Part shown: in pieces, positions 1-6,096 of the stretch
Position numbering within the stretch: position 1 is the stretch's first letter
How the letters are laid out: each line of letters starts with the position of its first letter
DNA from: Rubrobacter sp.
GTDB taxonomy: Bacteria > Actinomycetota > Rubrobacteria > Rubrobacterales > Rubrobacteraceae
DNA: 15,140 nt
NCBI GenBank assembly: GCA_016781775.1
Contig: JADDPR010000522.1
Span: forward strand, 1-15,140
Direction of reading: 5' to 3'
The notes under the pieces: model-generated
Databases searched by the model: none
The model's input: only the letters and a program-made list of their open reading frames with translations
What the model was told of the DNA's origin: nothing
Made by a program: the position numbers and the translations under genes

Positions 1-1273
1 GCCTCGCCGTCCGCATGCTGACGCCGGCCTGCTCGGCCGCGGCCACCACCTCGCCGTGGGGCACCGGTCCGTCGGCCAGCAGCTCCGCCAGGAACTCCTG
101 GGCCGCTTCCAGCGCCGAGGACTCGTCGTCGCGCGGGGCGGCCAAGAGGTCTCCTGCGGAGAGGCCGGTCTCCCCCCGCCACTCCACCCGCACCGCGCCG
201 TTGTCGGCCTGCTGGAGGGTGAAGGCGAGACTCGGAGCGGGGGCCGCCAAGTTGTTCTTGACCGGCGCGAGTACACGTCGATCCCCGTCGTCGGGGTCGG
301 CGCCGACTATCATCCCGGAGCGCGCCGCCCCGATTATGCCGATGGACCCGCCGCCCCGATACACCGGGTTCTTGCCGCCCGATTTATTCAGATGGCGGAC
401 CACGACGACCGCGGCCCCCGTCTTCTCGGCCAGCTTTGCGAGGGGAGCCAAAGCCCGGCGCACGTCCTGATCGCGGTAGGAATCCGTCTTGCCGCTCAGG
501 AAAGCCATCAAGGGGTCGACGATTACCAGGGCCGCCCCCACGCGCTCGATGGCCTTCTCGATCAACGGCATGTCCTCGGGGATGGAGAGGAGCCGCTCCA
601 TCCCCTCCCCGTCGAGCACCGTGGCCAGGGCGACGACTCTCTCGGGGTCGCCGCCGGCGGCGTCGAGGCGGGGCCTGATAGTGTCGGCAAGTCCGTCCTC
701 GGCGGAGCAGATCACCGCGCCCGCGGCCTCGCACGGGGAGCCGTCGGGCAGACCGAGCCCGGCGCTTACCCGGGCGGCGAGGTCGGTGGTCATCGCGCTC
801 TTCCCGAGCCCGGGGTCGCCGTCGACGATGCTCAGCTTGCCCCTCGGTATGCGCCCCTGCCACAGCCAGCCCACCCTCTCGGGCTGCACGTCGGAGAGGA
901 GGGTGCCCGCCTCGTCGGTCACGACGGTCGTGACGGCGTGGCTGCCGTCCCTGGCCGCCCGCTCCACTTCGGGGCTCCCGGATTCGTAGCGGGCGACGCT
1001 GCGGGCGATCCCGCGGACCTCGCCCTGGTCCAGGGGCGGGTCGCACTTGGCCTCGTTCTCGGCCAGAAGAGCCGCAGAGATGGCCTCCTCCCCGAAGCCC
1101 CTCCGCCTCATGGTCCCGGCCAAGCTCGTCAGGGTGACGTTCCTGCGGCCCGGAAGTATCCGCTCACCGACGGTTTCCGCCGGGCCATGCTGCCCTGAAG
1201 CCCGCCCTCGGGACAAGGCCGGGCCCTCGTGGGCCACGGCTTCGAGCATTTCCTCGGTGACTACCCGCATCAT
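1..1273 (-). CDS. PriCT-1 / RepA-like AAA ATPase, replicative helicase of the element (3' end outside window)
   Basis: At least 424 residues, continuing past the left edge. Residues about 40-96 match a PriCT-1 domain (primase C-terminal 1: GRRNVTLTSLAGTMRRRGF, then CDPPLDQGEV and IARSVARY). A RecA-fold AAA_25/RepA-like ATPase follows, with Walker A GDPGLGKS (152-159), Walker B LVIVDP (249-254) and a conserved VVVVRHLNK strand (289-297). The last visible residues (about 404-424) look like a winged-helix segment. Such proteins unwind DNA at element or plasmid origins; here the primase's usual C-terminal part sits on the helicase rather than on the polymerase. The start region reads GTGATGATG. 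The first ATG (1273) overlaps the primase TGA by one base, and GAGGTGG at 1284-1278 sits 7 bases before the second ATG (1270), which may be the true start. The overlap implies translational coupling with the primase gene. Confidence 0.85.
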   Translation of the reverse strand, partial: MMRVVTEEMLEAVAHEGPALSRGRASGQHGPAETVGERILPGRRNVTLTSLAGTMRRRGFGEEAISAALLAENEAKCDPPLDQGEVRGIARSVARYESGSPEVERAARDGSHAVTTVVTDEAGTLLSDVQPERVGWLWQGRIPRGKLSIVDGDPGLGKSAMTTDLAARVSAGLGLPDGSPCEAAGAVICSAEDGLADTIRPRLDAAGGDPERVVALATVLDGEGMERLLSIPEDMPLIEKAIERVGAALVIVDPLMAFLSGKTDSYRDQDVRRALAPLAKLAEKTGAAVVVVRHLNKSGGKNPVYRGGGSIGIIGAARSGMIVGADPDDGDRRVLAPVKNNLAAPAPSLAFTLQQADNGAVRVEWRGETGLSAGDLLAAPRDDESSALEAAQEFLAELLADGPVPHGEVVAAAEQAGVSMRTAR

Positions 1274-2004
1274 CACGCCACCTCGTCCGGGACCTTGAGG
1301 ATCCGGGAACGCCGGTGGGGGCGCTCGGGGGTGTTCGCGCCCTTCGCGTTGCGGGTCCCGTAAAGCCTTATCAACCGTGAGGCGTTGTGGACGCTGACGT
1401 CGATCTTCACCTGATCGTCGTCGAACTTGTAGGCCAAGGCCCGCAAGAAGCCTTTCACCAGCTCCCGGCTCTTCTCGTCGTTCGGCAGGTCGATGGGGTA
1501 GAGGAGGTGGAACCCTCCTCCGCTATTGGCGATGACGGGCTCCGGCCAGCTCAACCCCCTCAGGTAATCCCTGACGGCCTTCGACCTGAGGTACGCTTCC
1601 CGCTTCTCCTCGTTTGTAGACGACACGCCCGAAGGGCGCACGGGGTCCACGTCGACGAGCAACCAGCGGCGCCGCACGATGTCCCGGTCGGCCGTGGTGC
1701 TCTCGACCTTGCCCACGGTCTCGTTGAGGACGCGTTCCGAGAAGGCGGGACCGATCTCGTTCAAGGTCACGTAGACCTGATACCCGCAGCGGTCAAGCTG
1801 CCACGCCTTCCTCGCCAGGATGTCATGATCGTCGTAGTACCCAGACAGGATGTCGCCGCTCGGACCGAAGGCCCGCATCTCGACGACGGAGCCGTCGTCG
1901 AACAGGATGCCAAGGGACCGGCGGACCTCCGCGCGCGGGTCCGTCAGCGGTTCCAGCACCCTCCCCCGATCTTCGTCGGAGGAGTTATTTTCCAGTACAC
2001 TCAA
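1273..2004 (-). CDS. Primase-polymerase (archaeo-eukaryotic primase fold)
   Basis: 243 residues with the motif order of an AEP/PrimPol catalytic core. Motif I is LLVDVDP (D118, D120, metal ligands), motif II is SGGGFH (161-166, nucleotide-binding His166), and motif III is IDVSVHNASRLIRLYGT with D202 as the third acidic ligand. The family makes primers and often extends them, and in mobile elements it starts replication. The protein is essentially the catalytic core alone, because the PriCT-1 domain is encoded by the next gene. The start is TTG at 2004 with GTGAGG about 5 bases upstream. No ATG lies nearby in frame. It is transcribed with the helicase gene and separated from the repressor by 156 bases holding a hairpin. 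The fold is well supported by motifs; the role in element replication is inferred from the neighbours. Confidence 0.85.
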   Translation of the reverse strand: MSVLENNSSDEDRGRVLEPLTDPRAEVRRSLGILFDDGSVVEMRAFGPSGDILSGYYDDHDILARKAWQLDRCGYQVYVTLNEIGPAFSERVLNETVGKVESTTADRDIVRRRWLLVDVDPVRPSGVSSTNEEKREAYLRSKAVRDYLRGLSWPEPVIANSGGGFHLLYPIDLPNDEKSRELVKGFLRALAYKFDDDQVKIDVSVHNASRLIRLYGTRNAKGANTPERPHRRSRILKVPDEVA

Positions 2005-2045
2005 TTTGTCCTCACTTTCAGCCCCGGCGACGTTGGTAGCGGGCC

Positions 2046-2066
2046 AGGGGCTAGGGGCTAGGGGCC
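2046..2066. repeat. Three tandem 7-base repeats (AGGGGCT)
   Basis: AGGGGCT occurs at 2046-2052 and 2053-2059, then AGGGGCC at 2060-2066, directly next to a strong hairpin and 42 bases upstream of the primase start codon. Short direct repeats beside a replication gene can be iterons, but three copies is few and the function is unknown. Confidence 0.6.
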
Positions 2067-2089
2067 TCTCCTGTTGGCGCAGGAGAGGC
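2064..2089. terminator. Hairpin between repressor and primase genes (terminator, attenuator or origin structure)
   Basis: A perfect 10-base stem (GCCTCTCCTG / CAGGAGAGGC) with a 6-base loop TTGGCG. No T tract follows on either strand, so a classic intrinsic terminator is doubtful. It may limit read-through from the repressor gene into the replication genes, or be a single-strand initiation structure. Confidence 0.5.
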
Positions 2090-2160
2090 TTCTACAAACT
2101 CTGCTGATCCTCCCTGCTAGGCCATTCGCTTCCTCCTCTCCTCATCGAACCCACCCTCAT

Positions 2161-2754
2161 TCAGTCCCCGCAGATGAGGTCCGCGGGGGGCACATCCAGG
2201 ACCTCCGACAGCTTCCGGATCGTCTTCATGTAGGCGCCTCGCCTCGCGTCCTTCTTCTCGAGCTCGAAGATCGTCGTCTGATTGGTGCCCACCATGCGCG
2301 CCAGCTCCCGTTGAGTGAGGCCCGCCTCCAAGCGGCGGGCCTTAAGCCCACCGAGCCAGATCGACCTGACGTCGGAAAGGCGCCATGCTTGGTCTTTGAG
2401 CCTGTTCACCTGGCGGCGCCGTTCGGCCACATCCTTCTCGGAGGCGCTCACGCCACGCCCCTCCTGTCCCTCCTGGAGCACCGGATTCTCGATCCTGTTT
2501 TGAGAGTCCAGGTCCTCGGGCGCCACCTTCAGCACCTCACATAGCCGCAGAAACGTGGGGTGATCCGCGCTGTCCCGATTCTCCAGGTCGGCTATCAACG
2601 TCTGGTTCTTGTCGATCAGATCGGCCAGTTCCTTCTGGCTGAGTCCGGATGCCACTCGACAAGGCTTTAGGCCTCCAACGAAATACTGCTCCCGCTGCCG
2701 TTTTGCTTCTACGCGCTGCTCCAGAAAGCTCCGGTAGCGCTTCCCCGTAGACAC
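2161..2754 (-). CDS. Tandem XRE-family repressor (two HTH domains in one chain)
   Basis: 197 residues from the chosen GTG. The first XRE/Cro-type helix-turn-helix is about 26-82 (FVGGLKPCRVASGLSQKEL, then NQTLIADLE). The second is about 134-193 (WLGGLKARRLEAGLTQREL, then NQTTIFELEKKD). They are clearly duplicates, joined by a charged linker. Single-domain XRE repressors bind palindromes as dimers, so this chain could bind both half-sites alone. The open frame extends to an ATG at 2892, but that start has no ribosome site and would make the promoter and operator at 2800-2829 coding. GTG at 2754 has GAGGAAGGAG 8 bases upstream, so I chose it. It probably represses its own promoter and the excisionase promoter, keeping the element quiescent. 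Confidence 0.85.
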   Translation of the reverse strand: MSTGKRYRSFLEQRVEAKRQREQYFVGGLKPCRVASGLSQKELADLIDKNQTLIADLENRDSADHPTFLRLCEVLKVAPEDLDSQNRIENPVLQEGQEGRGVSASEKDVAERRRQVNRLKDQAWRLSDVRSIWLGGLKARRLEAGLTQRELARMVGTNQTTIFELEKKDARRGAYMKTIRKLSEVLDVPPADLICGD

Positions 2755-2762
2755 CTGCTCGT

Positions 2763-2772
2763 CTCCTTCCTC
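2763..2772 (-). promoter_or_regulatory. Ribosome binding site deciding the repressor start
   Basis: GAGGAAGGAG lies 8 bases before GTG at 2754-2752. The upstream ATG at 2892 has only pyrimidine-rich sequence before it. This supports a protein 46 residues shorter than the longest open frame. Confidence 0.75.
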
Positions 2773-2799
2773 GCTCGGGAAGACCTCTTTCGCCCGTCG

Positions 2800-2829
2800 T
2801 ATATAGATAACCGTTCGAAACGGTATCAA
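2800..2829 (-). promoter_or_regulatory. Repressor promoter with palindromic operator in the spacer
   Basis: Reading the minus strand: TTGATA (2829-2824), an 18-base spacer, then TATATA (2805-2800), close to the sigma-70 consensus. The spacer contains ACCGTTTCGAACGGT, an inverted repeat (2806-2827 including the flanks GATA/TATC). A bound dimer would block polymerase, the usual layout of an autoregulated repressor. A near copy lies at 3145-3166. Confidence 0.7.
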
Positions 2830-2910
2830 GACACCTTTTGGGAGGCTTTTGGCGTAAACATCGAATGCCTGGCGAGGATAGGTGTCCTTCATGAAGAGAG
2901 CACGCGGAGC

Positions 2911-3108
2911 CTACCGAGGTCCCGCCGAGCGGTTCTCCCTCAGGAACCTCTCGACCTCCCGAACATTAACGCGGATGCTCCTCTCACCGATGCGCACCGC
3001 GGGCAACTCCCCGCGCTGAATGAGGTCGTACATCCTAGAACGCGGCACGCCGAAGTACTCTGCGGCCTCCGCCACCTTCATCCACTCCCTGCGCTCTCGC
3101 TTCACCAT
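2911..3108 (-). CDS. Excisionase-like / MerR-type small HTH protein (HTH_17)
   Basis: 65 residues. Residues about 9-58 (WMKVAEAAEYFGVPRSRMYD, then GELPAVRIGERSIRV and EVERFLRE) fit the helix_turn_helix_17 excisionase family: a short winged helix with a basic tail. These proteins bend DNA at attachment sites to direct excision, or act as small activators (AlpA type). ATG at 3108 has AAAGG 6 bases upstream. It is the gene nearest the attachment site, which fits an Xis role, but the integrase that normally neighbours it is absent from the window. Its promoter carries the second operator copy, so it is probably repressed with the XRE gene. Confidence 0.75.
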   Translation of the reverse strand: MVKRERREWMKVAEAAEYFGVPRSRMYDLIQRGELPAVRIGERSIRVNVREVERFLRENRSAGPR

Positions 3109-3132
3109 CGCCGCCTTTCGTTTCGTCTTGCT

Positions 3133-3166
3133 CCTATACAGAGGAATGACCTTTCGAAACGGGATC
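3133..3166 (-). promoter_or_regulatory. Excisionase promoter region with second operator copy
   Basis: On the minus strand, GATCCCGTTTCGAAAGGT (3166-3149) is followed by a possible -10 TATAGG (3138-3133), 24 bases before the start codon. The 22 bases at 3145-3166 match 18 of 22 of the operator at 2806-2827, and overlap where a -35 box would be. The -35 itself is weak, so an activator or weak basal use is possible. Confidence 0.55.
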
Positions 3167-3255
3167 GGCTAACAGAGACAGACCGCCGCTACTGAAGAGG
3201 AAAGAAGATCGCGCTTAGAACCTTGGTCGACGTACCAGATTACTCTAGGCCAACT

Positions 3256-3276
3256 TACTGCAACCGTACTGCAACC
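3256..3276. repeat. Direct repeat TACTGCAACC, 11-base period
   Basis: TACTGCAACC at 3256-3265 and again at 3267-3276, separated by one base. The repeats are therefore one helical turn apart and would present the same DNA face. They lie 112 bases inside the attachment site, where integrase-arm or excisionase binding sites are expected. Function is inferred. Confidence 0.55.
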
Positions 3277-3387
3277 TGGGCGGGAAGGAACCGGACACAG
3301 CAGGAAAGGTGACGGGCACGGAGGCGGGTTATTGGCTTATCTAGGCTAGATTCTCCAACGGGGCGGTACGGGTAAGGATACGGTAAG

Positions 3388-3434
3388 CTGCCTTCGCATG
3401 GCAGAGGTCACGAGTTCGAGTCTCGTCAGGTCCA
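3388..3434 (+). other. Element attachment site: 3' half of a tRNA-Ala(CGC) gene
   Basis: The 47 bases fold as the 3' part of a tRNA: anticodon arm CTGCC-TTCGCAT-GGCAG (anticodon CGC, 3395-3397), variable loop AGGTC, T arm ACGAG-TTCGAGT-CTCGT, acceptor 3' strand CAGGTCC and discriminator A. The U at position 70 of the acceptor strand would make the G3-U70 pair that marks tRNA-Ala. No D arm or 5' acceptor strand precedes it, so it is not a working gene. Integrases that target tRNA genes leave exactly this kind of duplicate at the far end of the element. The orientation means the element lies to the left. Confidence 0.75.
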
Positions 3435-3451
3435 CTAACCCCTTGAATGAA

Positions 3452-3491
3452 AAGCGGAGGGCTTTCGGTAAAGTTCCGGGAACCTCCGCTT
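3452..3491. terminator. Probable intrinsic terminator, better on the minus strand
   Basis: Nine-base perfect stem AAGCGGAGG (3452-3460) / CCTCCGCTT (3483-3491), with a nested CTTTCGGTAAAG hairpin in the loop. On the minus strand the stem is followed by TTTTCATTC, placing it 87 bases downstream of the oxidoreductase stop. On the plus strand it lies just after the tRNA-Ala fragment and may once have ended that tRNA's transcript. Confidence 0.55.
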
Positions 3492-3577
3492 CTTACGGCA
3501 CGGCTCTTTGCGCGAGTGTGCTCTTCAGCTCGGTCCATCCTGTCCGTGACGCGTGCACCAGGAAGACCGGTGTTGCT

Positions 3578-4012
3578 TCAAATGGTGTCGGCGGTCTGGT
3601 CCACCACGGTCTGGCGTTCGGGGACGATCCAGAGCATTACCCGCTCGCTTTTTATGGCGTTCTCGTCGTACGGCTGGCCATCGTACTTCTGCGAGAGCTC
3701 GTCGAGCTGGTCCCTCGCCTCCTGACCCGTCACCGTCTCCGCCACCAGGCCGCGTATCTCGGCGTAGCGGTAGGGATTCTCCTCGTCCCGGATCGTCAAC
3801 GTCACCCTCGGGTCGCGCTGGACGTTCTTGAACTTGGGACGGTGGGTCTCGGTGTTGACCACGAGGCGCTCGCCGTCGGAGTGGACCCAGACCGGATGGG
3901 TTTGAAAGTGTCCGGAGGGGAAGATCGTGGTGATGTGCGCGTAATTCCTGCCCTGTGCCAGCCCCACCGTGGCCGGGTGCAGCTCGGGGCCATTCTTGCT
4001 GGTCGCCGCCAT
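3578..4012 (-). CDS. PPOX-class, probably F420-dependent, oxidoreductase
   Basis: 144 residues, the usual size of the pyridoxamine-phosphate-oxidase-like split beta-barrel group found in actinobacteria (Rv1155-like). Diagnostic stretches are the N-terminal HITTIFPSGHFQTHPVWVHS, then GERLVVNTET, FKNVQRDPRVTLTI and YRYAEIRGLVAE, ending in a region that usually completes the flavin/F420 pocket. The family reduces small substrates with F420H2, or simply binds flavin; the substrate cannot be read here. AGGAGGT lies 9 bases before ATG at 4012, giving a confident start. It is the first chromosomal gene beyond the attachment site and ends at the hairpin at 3452-3491. Confidence 0.85.
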   Translation of the reverse strand: MAATSKNGPELHPATVGLAQGRNYAHITTIFPSGHFQTHPVWVHSDGERLVVNTETHRPKFKNVQRDPRVTLTIRDEENPYRYAEIRGLVAETVTGQEARDQLDELSQKYDGQPYDENAIKSERVMLWIVPERQTVVDQTADTI

Positions 4013-4190
4013 CCCTGGAATACCTCCTGTCTTCTGGTCCCGGACGCGGAAGCGCCCTGCTCGCGAGGATTACCCGCGCGTCCCCCACGAGAAACGCGGG
4101 TTCTACAGCCGGGCCAGCGCTTGCCTCCGTCTCCTCCCCCTTTGGATCGTAGGAGGCGGGGTAGTGCATCGTCGCTACACGACCTATCTC

Positions 4191-4529
4191 CTAGACCGCG
4201 AGCGAGACGAGGGCGTAGGCGAAGATACCGGTAAGCACGGTCAGCCCGAGGTTTCCGAACCTGAGGGCGACGAGCACCGTGGGGACGAGAGCCGCCGCGT
4301 TGCGTACGAGCTCCGCGCTGTGACCCGTAGTGGAACCTCCTGGAAACAGGGAGGTAACCAGGAGCGCCACGACGACGGCGGGCCCGACGAGGGGTAGCAG
4401 GCTCCCGGTTGAGTCCTCTTGTCCCGTCCTCTCGCGACGCCGCAGGGCAACGAGGAGCGGCAGAAAGCGCATAAGGTAAATCCCCACGCCCGCCACGAGG
4501 AAGAGCAGGAGGAGAAGCCCCGCACTCAC
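4191..4529 (-). CDS. azlD: AzlD-family small subunit of branched-chain amino acid exporter
   Basis: 112 residues with about four hydrophobic segments and the family-like start (LLLLLFLVAGVGIYLMRFLP), a central LVGPAVVVALLVTSLF helix, and a last LTVLTGIFAYALVSLAV helix. AzlD works with AzlC as a two-subunit exporter of branched-chain amino acids or analogues. The GTG start at 4529 overlaps the azlC stop in GTGA, a typical coupling of subunits made in fixed ratio. There is no other gene on this strand before the oxidoreductase 178 bases away. Confidence 0.8.
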   Translation of the reverse strand: MSAGLLLLLFLVAGVGIYLMRFLPLLVALRRRERTGQEDSTGSLLPLVGPAVVVALLVTSLFPGGSTTGHSAELVRNAAALVPTVLVALRFGNLGLTVLTGIFAYALVSLAV

Positions 4530-5269
4530 TCGCCCTCCTGCCCACGGTTCGCCGTGGTTTTTGCCAGGAGGAGACCGAGAGCCGGTCCGGCGACGCCGGC
4601 GGCGGGGATGCTCCAGGCCTGGAAGCCTGCGAGGTGCAGGGTCGTTGCGACGGCGCCCGCCGCCAGAACCGTGGCGACGATGGGTTTTGTCTTCTCCCGT
4701 GGGGTGGCTCTCACCATGGGCACGAGCAGGGCGACGAAGAGGGCGGGGAGGGCGAAGGAGAGGGCTGGGGCGAGGATCGGAAGGGCCTCCACGAGAGCTG
4801 CGCCCGCCGCGGCGCCGAGGAGCGAGCCGAGCGCCCACGAGACGTAAGCCCCGAGCTCGAGGCCGAGCATCCAGCCCAGGCCAGCGGGCCTATGGGGCAG
4901 GGAGGACGCGGCGACGGCGAAGACCTCGTCGGTGAGGCCGAAGGCGGCGAGGGCGGAGTGCCGGGGGGTGAATCCCCGCAGGTGGGGGGCCAGGGAGGGG
5001 CCGTAGATCACGTGCCGCAAGCCCAGGACGAGGGCGGTCGCCGCAGTCACGAGCCACGGGACGCCGGCCGCGACGAGGCCCACGATGGCTAACTGGCTCG
5101 CTCCGGAATAGACGATGAGGGACATTAGGACCGCCTCCGTCGTGCCGAGCCCGGCGCCCCTGGCGGCGACCCCGAAGGCCACCGAGGCGGGCACGTAGCC
5201 GATCACGACGGGGATCGACGCCCCCAGCCCTTGCGTAAAACTTGGATATTCTGCGACCTCGTTCCGCAC
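4526..5269 (-). CDS. azlC: AzlC-family large subunit of branched-chain amino acid exporter
   Basis: 247 residues from GTG at 5269, close to the family size. It has several membrane helices and the conserved early region GLGASIPVVIGYVPASVAFG, MSLIVYSGASQLAIVG, the LGLRHVIYGPSLAPHL loop, and FGLTDEVFAVA. It forms the transport path for amino acid export with AzlD, whose start overlaps its stop. The frame stays open upstream to an ATG at 5308 and a GTG at 5329, but only the GTG at 5269 has a good ribosome site (GGGAAGGAA, about 7 bases upstream); the extra residues are Arg-rich and unlike the family. Confidence 0.85.
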   Translation of the reverse strand: MRNEVAEYPSFTQGLGASIPVVIGYVPASVAFGVAARGAGLGTTEAVLMSLIVYSGASQLAIVGLVAAGVPWLVTAATALVLGLRHVIYGPSLAPHLRGFTPRHSALAAFGLTDEVFAVAASSLPHRPAGLGWMLGLELGAYVSWALGSLLGAAAGAALVEALPILAPALSFALPALFVALLVPMVRATPREKTKPIVATVLAAGAVATTLHLAGFQAWSIPAAGVAGPALGLLLAKTTANRGQEGE

Positions 5270-5356
5270 GAAGGTGTTCCTTCCCAGTCCGCCCCGTCGG
5301 GCAGGCATGGACTCTATACGCCGCGGCACATTATGGGGAACGGAGGTGTTCGGTTC

Positions 5357-5485
5357 TCAACCGCGGCCCAGGCCTGCCTCGCGGGCGCGGATGATGACAT
5401 GAGCGCGGTCGGCGACATGGAGCTTGGCGAAGACGTTGGAAACATGGTTGCGCACGGCCTTCGGGCTGAGTTAGAGGAGATCGGC
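5357..5485 (-). pseudogene. Remnant: C-terminal HTH of a LuxR/NarL-type response regulator
   Basis: Translating the minus strand gives ADLL-stop-LSPKAVRNHVSNVF, then AKLHVADRAHVIIRAREAGL and GRG before a TGA. This is the scaffold, recognition helix and dimer helix of a GerE/LuxR DNA-binding domain, 37 residues after an in-frame TAA (5471-5473) that looks like a changed Tyr or similar codon. The receiver domain and the first helices are missing: the sequence upstream is the end of the PAP2-like gene. No start codon or ribosome site precedes the remnant. It may be the tail of the regulator whose head lies at 12394-12429. Confidence 0.75.
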
Positions 5486-5488
5486 GCC

Positions 5489-6067
5489 TCAGCCGATCAG
5501 GCCGAAAGAGAGCAACGTCCCCCCGCCCCCGATGAGGGCGCCGAGGGCCAGCTCCGGTTGCGTGTGGCGTCCCAACCTCGTCCTCGCCCACCACACGAGG
5601 GGAAGCAGCGGGGCGGAGAGGAGGCCCCAGGGCCCGAAGACCGCCGTGAGGCAGACCAGCGTCCCGGCCGCGCCCGCGGCGTGAAGCGAGACCTTGAGGA
5701 GGGGCGTGAGGAGGGCGAAAGCCAGGGTCGCCAGCGCGTAGGAGAGGAGGACGGCGCGCAGCTCCGGTGGGGCGCCGAGGAGGGTGACGAGCATCCAGCC
5801 CCCCGAATGGAGCCCCGCGACCACCCACAGCGGCCCGGCGCGCTCGCCCTGCGAGATCTTTCGGGGGTCCGCCACCCGGCCGGAGCGCACCAGATAGGCG
5901 AGGTAGAGGAGCGAGAGACCGCTCGTCGAGAAGAGGCACAAGGCGGCCCACGGGAGGCCCGCCGCATCCGCCGACGCCACGCCCACGATGGGGAACAGAG
6001 GCACCGCCAGGAGCGGTAGCCGCGTCGCGGCGGAGACGAGTTCGGCTATCCTGGTGGGGTGGTCCAC
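5489..6067 (-). CDS. PAP2-like membrane phosphatase, divergent motifs
   Basis: 192 residues, mostly hydrophobic with about five or six membrane segments. Three patches recall the PAP2 active site. K70 and R76 in RKISQGERAGP stand for KX6RP, though the spacing is one short. KVSLHAAG (His129) stands for the PSGH motif. R152-X5-H158-X3-E162 in ARTRLGRHTQPE stands for SRX5HX3D, with Glu in place of Asp. PAP2 enzymes remove phosphate from lipid or polyprenyl phosphates at the membrane. The altered residues make activity uncertain, and a non-catalytic relative is possible. The GTG start has no clear ribosome site but lies 8 bases after a TAGAAT box, so the mRNA may be leaderless. It is divergent from the Nif3 gene. 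Confidence 0.6.
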   Translation of the reverse strand: MDHPTRIAELVSAATRLPLLAVPLFPIVGVASADAAGLPWAALCLFSTSGLSLLYLAYLVRSGRVADPRKISQGERAGPLWVVAGLHSGGWMLVTLLGAPPELRAVLLSYALATLAFALLTPLLKVSLHAAGAAGTLVCLTAVFGPWGLLSAPLLPLVWWARTRLGRHTQPELALGALIGGGGTLLSFGLIG

Positions 6068-6075
6068 GGAAGAAG

Positions 6076-6081
6076 ATTCTA
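6076..6081 (-). promoter_or_regulatory. -10 box of a possible leaderless promoter for the PAP2-like gene
   Basis: TAGAAT on the minus strand ends 8 bases before the GTG at 6067-6065, placing the predicted transcript start at or beside the start codon. Leaderless mRNAs with this TANNNT spacing are common in actinobacteria. No -35 box or Shine-Dalgarno sequence is convincing. Confidence 0.45.
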
Positions 6082-6096
6082 CAGGGAGGGCACACC

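Noticed and set aside
56..1198. Long plus-strand open frame of 380 codons
   Set aside because: It lies antisense to the helicase gene, whose minus-strand frame has clear PriCT-1 and Walker motifs. The plus-strand translation has no recognisable domain and no good ribosome site.
2755..2892. N-terminal extension of the tandem XRE protein to ATG 2892
   Set aside because: No ribosome site at 2892, and the extension covers a good promoter and operator; GTG 2754 has a strong ribosome site.
3341..3538. 65-codon minus-strand open frame across the tRNA-Ala fragment
   Set aside because: Its peptide (DETRTRDLCHAKAA) is the familiar antisense translation of tRNA sequence, often mis-annotated as a protein.
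3525..4169. Minus-strand frame starting at ATG 4169 upstream of the oxidoreductase
   Set aside because: The first 48 codons precede the oxidoreductase and resemble nothing I know; the rest is an alternative frame of that gene. No clear ribosome site spacing, so not reported as a gene.
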